NCBI GenBank assembly: GCA_902812495.1
Contig: CADDZR010000004.1
Coordinates: forward strand, 1-64,000
Direction: 5' to 3'
Source: an archaeon
GTDB lineage: Archaea; Thermoproteota; Nitrososphaeria; Nitrososphaerales; Gagatemarchaeaceae
DNA length: 64,000 nucleotides
The notes beneath the pieces are model-generated. The model was not told where the DNA came from, made no database searches, and was given only the letters and a program-made list of their open reading frames with translations. The number at the start of each line of letters is the position of its first letter. Position 1 is the stretch's first letter. The translations under genes were made by a program, and so were the position numbers. This document shows positions 58,724 through 64,000 of this stretch, piece by piece.

Positions 58724-59743
58724 TTGAACAAGGTAAGAAGGTGGCTTTCAACCCTAGTAGGATTCTATAAGCCAACCCAAGGAGAAGAACTTGACTCTCT
58801 AACAAAATTACTTTACTCGGCTAGGAGTGTTATACTTGTCATATCAGCTCAAGCAGCAATAATCTCGGGTCTCCTTTCGCTTTACTCTGGAAATTTTAAC
58901 CTGATTCTTTTCACCCTCGTTTTAATAGGATATGTGTCTCTCCATATGGTCAGCAACCTAAGTAACGATTATTTCGGCTACGCAAGGGGGAACGACATTC
59001 CGGGGTCACCAAGGCTGAGCTATACCCCTCATCCAATAGCAAGTGGATACTTTAGTAAATCGCAGATCAAGATAATCACACTTTGCATCCTTACGATACC
59101 TGTTGCGATTGCTGCATACCTCTTTTTTGTCCGCGGACCTTATCTCCTGTTGTTCGCTATTCCAGGTTTTCTGCTCCTATACCTCTACGACGCATCAAAA
59201 GTTACACTGAAGAGCATAGGTCTTGGCGAGGTTGCATCATTTCTCGTCTGGGGGCCAATAATGATCACAGGAGGATACTTCGTAATTACGGGTAGCATTT
59301 CTTATCTTGCTCTTGCCATCTCTGTGCCCTATGGGCTTGGCGTGATGTCTATACTTCTTGCAAAACACATCGACCAGCTCGAGTTTGACAGTTCGATACA
59401 GCAGAACACACTTCCAGTGCTTCTCGGTGAAAAAAGAGCAAGACAGCTTGCAAATGTTATTATTTTAGCAATGTACATCATTCCTGTTATAATATTGCTT
59501 TTTACAAGAAACATTGAGTTTATCCCGTTTCTCATAGTGTTTCTTAACATCCCTTCTTTAAAGAGGACAGTAGCTTCTTTCGCAAACGTAAAGCCGAGGG
59601 AGCCCCCTAAGGGGTACGTAGGCTGGCCACTTTGGTACCACAGGTTTGCACTATTGCACAACAGGAGATTTGGCTGGCTCTACATTGCTGGGATAACTTT
59701 CTCTATACTTTTCAAATTTTTACTTCAGCCGAGCTCTGTATAA
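58724..59743 (+). CDS. UbiA-family prenyltransferase (MenA-like)
   Basis: A membrane prenyltransferase of 339 residues. The Mg-diphosphate motifs are NLSNDYFGYARGND (78-91) and KHIDQLEFD (near 215-223); both keep their aspartates. Eight or so membrane helices. MenA or a related quinone step is most likely, in line with the respiratory complex I here, but archaeal UbiA proteins also make lipids such as digeranylgeranylglyceryl phosphate. The start is taken as TTG at 58724, since AATTTTAATT (58689-58698) is about 30 bases before it; a TTG at 58709 is possible. Confidence 0.85.
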   Translation: MNKVRRWLSTLVGFYKPTQGEELDSLTKLLYSARSVILVISAQAAIISGLLSLYSGNFNLILFTLVLIGYVSLHMVSNLSNDYFGYARGNDIPGSPRLSYTPHPIASGYFSKSQIKIITLCILTIPVAIAAYLFFVRGPYLLLFAIPGFLLLYLYDASKVTLKSIGLGEVASFLVWGPIMITGGYFVITGSISYLALAISVPYGLGVMSILLAKHIDQLEFDSSIQQNTLPVLLGEKRARQLANVIILAMYIIPVIILLFTRNIEFIPFLIVFLNIPSLKRTVASFANVKPREPPKGYVGWPLWYHRFALLHNRRFGWLYIAGITFSILFKFLLQPSSV

Positions 59744-59863
59744 GATTTGCTGTTTTGTGAAAGCTTCAAAGCTACATGGTGTTACTCCAATCAAATTTAA
59801 AATTGCATTGAATCTGTGTTCGCATCCCTAGAAATATCTACCACCTTACGTAACCCATATGAC

Positions 59864-60445
59864 ATGACAACCTTCAAACCTTTCCTCTTCCTAATAGGTG
59901 CTGTCCTCGTTATAGCGCTTCTCGGTTCTGTATCGTATACCGGTAGTAGCCGGCAAACTACTGTTTCAACCACATCTACTTCGTGTACAAGCAATATGTC
60001 TTCAACATACTCGAACAATTCGACAATAGTCGAAGCAAAGAGCTACAACTACAGTTCTTCTTTCCTGAGCATAAAGTCCGTTAAAGCCTTGGTATACAAC
60101 ACGGGAACAGAGCAAAGCTTGGTTTTCAAGGTTAGCTTTATGAACACGGGAAATACGACACTCTACCTACCTTCTGCTTGTGGTGGGGGGCTATATTTAG
60201 TAAGGAGTAATTCTTCACTAGTAAAGATCGAGAACAGAGGTGTCGTCTGTCTCTGTGCAACTGTCCTCGTAGGCGTCAAGCCGGGCGAGGTGCAAACGTC
60301 CGTCGCACCAGGTTGCTGGAGTGGATACGTTGTTTTGCTAGAGGGCCATGGAAATGTAAAGGTTACAATGGAACTCAAGCTATATGCAGGCGATAACAAT
60401 ACCAGCACCGTAACAACATCAATAGATGCGATATTCAGCTTCTAA
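59864..60445 (+). CDS. secreted or membrane-anchored Thr/Ser-rich protein
   Basis: A 193-residue protein beginning MTTFKPFLFLIGAVLVIALLG (a signal or anchor helix), then a Ser/Thr/Asn-rich linker (about 30-65) and a beta-rich domain from about 70 with a strand-like LVFKVSFMNTGNTTLYLP and a cysteine pair VCLC. It resembles a surface protein with an Ig-like or cupredoxin-like fold but lacks a copper-site pattern. A frame start at GTG 59816 adds 16 polar residues. It ends overlapping the convergent FAH gene by 4 bases. No family recognised. Confidence 0.6.
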   Translation: MTTFKPFLFLIGAVLVIALLGSVSYTGSSRQTTVSTTSTSCTSNMSSTYSNNSTIVEAKSYNYSSSFLSIKSVKALVYNTGTEQSLVFKVSFMNTGNTTLYLPSACGGGLYLVRSNSSLVKIENRGVVCLCATVLVGVKPGEVQTSVAPGCWSGYVVLLEGHGNVKVTMELKLYAGDNNTSTVTTSIDAIFSF

Positions 60446-61185
60446 CCTTCGTCAACAATGTTATTCCTCAGCGTACCTATTCCTTCAACAGTTACCTCTA
60501 TTACATCACCGTGTTTTACAGGAGAAATGCCTTCAGGCGTTCCTGTAAGTATAATGTCTCCCTCAGAAAGCGTCATAAATGAGCTTATGTGGCTTACTAT
60601 CTCTTCAACCCTGTGGATCATTGATGATGTACTGTCCTTCTGCTTCACTTCCCCGTTAACCTTTGTTATAATTTCAAGGCTATGGACGTCTGGAATCTCG
60701 TCCTTCGTTACAATCCAAGGTCCGACTGGGCAGAAAGTATCGTAACCCTTTGCTTGGACTGGAGGCCTAAACATGTTTGTAATGAAGTCCCTTGCAGTTA
60801 CGTCGTTTGCTACTGTGTATCCAAGCACGTATTCCATTGCCTCTCTTATGCTAACATTCCTACATCTCTTTCCGATTATAACAGCAAGCTCGCCCTCGTA
60901 GTGGACATATTTTGTGCCACTCGGCCTTATTATGTTTGACATGTGACCCGTCAAAGAGCTAACAGGCTTTAGAAAGAGAACGGGTTTCTCAGACGCCTTC
61001 AAGCCTAGTTCCTCTGCATGTTTTCCATAGTTGAGTGCAAGTCCTACTATATTCCTTGGCTTCGAAGGTGGAAGCCAGTCAATATCCCTCGGGTCGTAAA
61101 CAGAACCCTTGCTATCAACTATTACACCGTTATCAAAAGTTCCCTCAAACTCTTCCCCCATGTACCTAAACCTGAGTTTTTTCAT
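60442..61185 (-). CDS. fumarylacetoacetate hydrolase (FAH) family protein
   Basis: A 247-residue FAH-fold enzyme. GLALNYGKHAEELG (about 47-60) is the usual N-terminal lid; the metal site EGELAVIIGK (about 97-106) and GYTVANDVTARDF (about 121-133) match FAH and 2-hydroxyhepta-2,4-diene-dioate isomerase proteins such as HpaG. Its reaction is a hydrolysis, decarboxylation or isomerisation of a 2-keto acid. ATTAATACTTA at 61210-61220 lies about 29 bases upstream of the ATG. It could function with the downstream aldehyde dehydrogenase, which lies about 1.9 kb away. Confidence 0.9.
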   Translation of the reverse strand: MKKLRFRYMGEEFEGTFDNGVIVDSKGSVYDPRDIDWLPPSKPRNIVGLALNYGKHAEELGLKASEKPVLFLKPVSSLTGHMSNIIRPSGTKYVHYEGELAVIIGKRCRNVSIREAMEYVLGYTVANDVTARDFITNMFRPPVQAKGYDTFCPVGPWIVTKDEIPDVHSLEIITKVNGEVKQKDSTSSMIHRVEEIVSHISSFMTLSEGDIILTGTPEGISPVKHGDVIEVTVEGIGTLRNNIVDEG

Positions 61186-61209
61186 CTCCCCGTATCCCTC
61201 AAGCCAACC

Positions 61210-61220
61210 ATTAATACTTA
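61210..61220 (-). promoter_or_regulatory. TATA element of the FAH gene
   Basis: ATTAATACTTA (coding strand TAAGTATTAAT) is centred about 29-30 bases before the ATG, fitting a leaderless promoter. Confidence 0.45.
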
Positions 61221-61300
61221 CCTCCTCTGTGGGAGTTCTACAATAAACTACATTTGCTACTTGAAACTTTTTATTTGCATGAATCCTGTCAGGAACTGAT

Positions 61301-62236
61301 TTGACTGAACCTGTATCTGTATCAAACCTGAACCACAGCTACGACGGCAGGAGGTATGTTGTAGAAGGTGTTAGCTTTGAAGTTAGGAAAGGAGAGGTTT
61401 TCGGTCTCCTTGGGAGAAACGGTGCTGGTAAGACAACTATAATCAAAGTACTTACAACACTAATCAAGCCTACTTCAGGAAGTGTATCTGTTCTAGGTTA
61501 TGACCCTGTTAGAGATGGAAAGAAAATCAGGGAGAGGATAGGTGTTGTCCAGCAGTCCGAATCATACGACTTCACTACTGTAGAGAAGAACTTTGACCTC
61601 TACGGTATGCTCTGGGGTGTAGACAAGTCAGAGGCAAGAAGGAGAAAGGAAGAACTCATATCATCTTTTGGTCTTGAGAGCATAAGAAAAAAGAACGTTG
61701 CGGACATTTCAGGAGGTGAAAAAAGGAGGCTCCAAGTCGCAAGGGAATTCATGCATGACATGGACCTCCTATTTCTGGACGAGCCAACTGTTGGAATTGA
61801 CGTGATAATGAGAAGGGAGCTGCTCAACCTGATAAAGAAGAAGGCGAGGGAAGGCCTCACAATAATTTTCACAACACACAACCTAGAAGAAGCAGATTAC
61901 CTCTGTGACAGGGTTGCAATAATAGCAAAGGGAAGAATACTTGCGCTAGATACCGTTGAAAATCTGAAAAGGATTTATACTAACAGAACAGCAATAGAGC
62001 TCCAGGTAAACGAGGCAAATTCCGAAGCCCTTTTCAAGAAACTTTCAGAAATTTATGGAAGCAACCTCTACGTAGTGGACAATACAAATGCTGTTATTTC
62101 TTCTGAGGACCCAAAGGATGCTATCCCAACTATCATAGACCTTGCGTCGAAGACTGGTTCCCACATAGAGTACATAAGCGTGAGAAAGAGTACACTGGAA
62201 GATGTTCTGATACAGCTACTCTCAGGTGCGAGTTAA
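61301..62236 (+). CDS. ABC-2 type exporter ATP-binding protein
   Basis: An ABC ATPase of 311 residues. Walker A is GRNGAGKTT (about 38-46), the ABC signature SGGEKRR (about 138-144), Walker B LLFLDEPTVGID (about 156-167) and the switch His in TTHNLEEAD (about 189-197). A C-terminal regulatory segment of about 80 residues is typical of DrrA-like exporters. It overlaps the permease gene by one base. The TTG start follows an AACTTTTTATTT stretch at about 61266-61277. Substrate unknown. Confidence 0.95.
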   Translation: MTEPVSVSNLNHSYDGRRYVVEGVSFEVRKGEVFGLLGRNGAGKTTIIKVLTTLIKPTSGSVSVLGYDPVRDGKKIRERIGVVQQSESYDFTTVEKNFDLYGMLWGVDKSEARRRKEELISSFGLESIRKKNVADISGGEKRRLQVAREFMHDMDLLFLDEPTVGIDVIMRRELLNLIKKKAREGLTIIFTTHNLEEADYLCDRVAIIAKGRILALDTVENLKRIYTNRTAIELQVNEANSEALFKKLSEIYGSNLYVVDNTNAVISSEDPKDAIPTIIDLASKTGSHIEYISVRKSTLEDVLIQLLSGAS

Positions 62237-62991
62237 TGACCTTCCCAAGGCTAGTTAGGCTCCTGTACAGGAATCTTGTTGTAAACACGGATGTTGGCAC
62301 TATATTCTTTGTCGTGGGCCTTCCAACACTCTACCTTGTTTTCTTTGGATACGGCTACCAGTCATTTCTCCCAGGAGACAAGAGCTATCTTCTCTTCCTC
62401 ACGCCTGGCATACTCTCGTTCCAGACACTGATTGCAGGGACAGTAACGGGTTCAATGTTATGGCTTGACAGAAGGTTTGGAATGCTTGCGCAGCTCCTTG
62501 TCGGACCTTTTACGAGGATACAGTACCTGCTTGGGCTGATACTCACATCTCTAATACTTGGCATTGCAGGAGGACTTGTAATGCTTGTTGTCTCCTCTGT
62601 CATCGTCCCTCACTACATAGCCCCACTTGGTTTTGGAACTATGATTCTAGCAATTATTGTTGGCTCCATATGCTACGGTTCTATAATGCTATTGATATCA
62701 GCTCTTGTAAGATCCCAGAATACATATAACAGCATCCAGGTCTCTGTTATATTTCTTTCAAACTTCGCTAGCACAGTATTTTATCCCTATTCAGAGAACC
62801 TCCCAGTTCCACTAAGGATTCTCTTTCTCGCAAATCCATTAACATACATCTCAAACACAGTCAGGGATGGATATATGGGCAGCTACAGTGCCCTCGATCT
62901 CTTCCAGTTTGCTCTAACAAGCATGTTCACACTTATAATGCTTCTTCTCTCTGCAAGAGCCTACTTCAGGGCAGAGATAGCGACAACTTAA
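62236..62991 (+). CDS. ABC-2 type exporter permease
   Basis: A 251-residue membrane permease of the ABC-2 (DrrB/NodJ) family with six helices. FVVGLPTLYLVFFGYGYQS near 25-43 and FLANPLTYISNTVRDGYMG near 196-214 are the usual conserved parts. It is coupled to the ATPase gene by a one-base overlap (ATG inside the TAATG). The two form a complete exporter. Nothing nearby shows whether it exports a drug, lipid or polysaccharide. Confidence 0.93.
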   Translation: MTFPRLVRLLYRNLVVNTDVGTIFFVVGLPTLYLVFFGYGYQSFLPGDKSYLLFLTPGILSFQTLIAGTVTGSMLWLDRRFGMLAQLLVGPFTRIQYLLGLILTSLILGIAGGLVMLVVSSVIVPHYIAPLGFGTMILAIIVGSICYGSIMLLISALVRSQNTYNSIQVSVIFLSNFASTVFYPYSENLPVPLRILFLANPLTYISNTVRDGYMGSYSALDLFQFALTSMFTLIMLLLSARAYFRAEIATT

Positions 62992-63052
62992 TTCAGCTTT
63001 TCGCATCCGATATACTTATAGAACACTCGAGTGCAAAATTTGACGATAATAG

Positions 63053-64000
63053 TTGGAAGTAGCTAAGACTGATAACGTTGGGCACTTTATAGGAAACAAA
63101 TTTTTTGAAGTTGACGAAAAGAATTCTGTTCAGGTCCTTGACCCAAGAAATAACAGAGTAATCTGTTTGGCTTCAAATGCAACAAGAGAAGAGGTTGAGA
63201 ATGCGGTTGAGGTTGCAGGGAAGGCATTCAGGGAGTGGAGCATAACACCTGCGGAAAAGAGGGCAGAGATACTCTTCTCAATAGGTAGGGAAATAGAGAA
63301 AGATACTGAAAACCTTGCACGTATTGAGTCAGTGAACACAGGCATACCAATATCGCAGTGTAGGGGGCAGGTTAAGAGGGCTGCAGAGAACTTTTACTTC
63401 TTTGCAGAGATGGCTACGAAAATCTCTGGAAGGGTTTACCCCAGGGAGCCAGATTTTCTGAACTACACTGAAAGAATGCCAGCCGGTGTTGCGGCACTTA
63501 TAACGCCATGGAACACGCCTCTGATGCTCGAGACATGGAAGATAGCACCATGTCTTGCTGCAGGTGACACATGTATTCTCAAACCAGCTGAATGGACGCC
63601 CATTTCGGCGAAGAGGCTTGCGGAACTAATTGCGAAGACAGATCTACCAGATGGCGTATTTAACGTTGTCCACGGCATAGGCGAGCAGGCCGGCTCGTAC
63701 CTAGTTTCAAGCAGAGGTGTGAAGCTTGTATCATTTACAGGTGAAACGGCAACAGGCAAGGAAATAATGAAGAACGGCTCATCTACACTAAAAAGGTTTT
63801 CAATGGAGCTGGGGGGTAAAAATGCTGCAATTATCTTCGAGGATGCGGACCTTGAAGCAGCACTGGACTCGGTCGTGTTCATGGCCTTTTCTCTAAACGG
63901 AGAGAGATGTACATCAAATTCAAGGGTTCTAATTCAGTGCAGTATTTACGAGAAGTTTATTGAGATGCTTCTTGACAGGGTTTCGAGGATCAGGGTAGGC
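63053..64000 (+). CDS. aldehyde dehydrogenase, HpaE-like (partial, runs off the window)
   Basis: The first 316 codons of an NAD(P)-dependent aldehyde dehydrogenase. The oxyanion Asn is in TPWNTP (151-156), general base Glu252 in MELGGK and nucleophile Cys286 in LNGERCTSNSR. The last stretch resembles 5-carboxymethyl-2-hydroxymuconate semialdehyde dehydrogenase (HpaE). It starts at TTG 63053, which is 38 bases after a TATA-like ATATACTTATA (63011-63021). About 170 residues should follow beyond the window. Substrate is inference. Confidence 0.9.
   Translation, partial: MEVAKTDNVGHFIGNKFFEVDEKNSVQVLDPRNNRVICLASNATREEVENAVEVAGKAFREWSITPAEKRAEILFSIGREIEKDTENLARIESVNTGIPISQCRGQVKRAAENFYFFAEMATKISGRVYPREPDFLNYTERMPAGVAALITPWNTPLMLETWKIAPCLAAGDTCILKPAEWTPISAKRLAELIAKTDLPDGVFNVVHGIGEQAGSYLVSSRGVKLVSFTGETATGKEIMKNGSSTLKRFSMELGGKNAAIIFEDADLEAALDSVVFMAFSLNGERCTSNSRVLIQCSIYEKFIEMLLDRVSRIRVG

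Noticed and set aside
1-64000. CRISPR arrays, insertion sequences or prophage
   Set aside because: No regularly spaced direct repeats, transposase-like or phage-like genes were seen anywhere in the window.

Overview
This is archaeal DNA. It carries both subunits of topoisomerase VI, the initiation factors aIF1 and aIF2-beta, a Rio1 kinase beside a Dim2/Pno1-type KH protein, V/A-type ATPase subunits, an INO1-type inositol-phosphate synthase, tRNA genes with archaeal introns, and many promoters in which an AT-rich TATA element lies about 28 bases before the start codon, as expected for leaderless mRNAs. DnaK/DnaJ/GrpE, a divergent FtsZ-like protein, split glycine dehydrogenase (GcvPA/GcvPB) and a complex I cluster with an additional NuoM-like subunit suggest the Nitrososphaeria/Thaumarchaeota-Aigarchaeota side of the tree. 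No ammonia-oxidation gene is in the window, so this lineage call is inference.

Layout. 0-10 kb: a small CxxC protein, Sua5, a PiT phosphate transporter with its DUF47 partner, a reductase coupled to a cytoplasmic substrate-binding-like protein, an OB-fold/phosphatase pair, then a nucleotide-sugar and lipid-linked glycan region (WecA/AglH-like transferase, WbpD-like acetyltransferase, WbpB-like oxidoreductase and a degenerate WbpA-like protein). 10-20 kb: a DUF354 glycosyltransferase-like protein, tRNA-Gln, a ZIP transporter, a PAP2-like enzyme, an AmrS-type radical SAM protein, thioredoxin reductase, and an operon of a large membrane protein, Lhr helicase and a phosphoesterase. 20-30 kb: glycine dehydrogenase, a MIP18-like Fe-S protein, the FtsZ-like protein, MetRS, and a four-gene operon that recycles the by-products of S-adenosylmethionine (mtnP, apt, a second phosphorylase, ahcY). 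30-42 kb: aIF2-beta, the grpE-dnaK-dnaJ operon, Rio1-KH, and top6B-top6A with a 278-residue intein in top6A, followed by inositol-phosphate synthase. 42-56 kb: tRNAs, aIF1, an eight-gene membrane-arm complex I operon (H I J K M L M N) and V/A-ATPase subunits I, C and K. 56-64 kb: a polyprenyl diphosphate synthase, tRNA-Glu, two secreted proteins, a UbiA prenyltransferase, an FAH-family enzyme, an ABC exporter and the start of an HpaE-like aldehyde dehydrogenase.

The genes jointly support a quinone-linked respiratory chain (complex I arm, UbiA prenyltransferase, polyprenyl synthase, ATP synthase), lipid and surface glycan synthesis (INO1, PAP2, WecA-like, Wbp-like enzymes), methyl-cycle and purine salvage, and protein folding. 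Genes are tightly packed and many overlap by 4 bases. I see no CRISPR array, insertion sequence or prophage.

The most notable points are the intein in the catalytic subunit of topoisomerase VI without a recognisable endonuclease; short introns at the same D-loop position in two tRNAs; an FtsZ-like protein whose catalytic acidic loop is lost; a DnaK with Asp replaced by Ser in a nucleotide-binding loop; a two-NuoM complex I operon without nuoA-D beside it; and an uncharacterised secreted-domain/coiled-coil membrane protein in an operon with Lhr.
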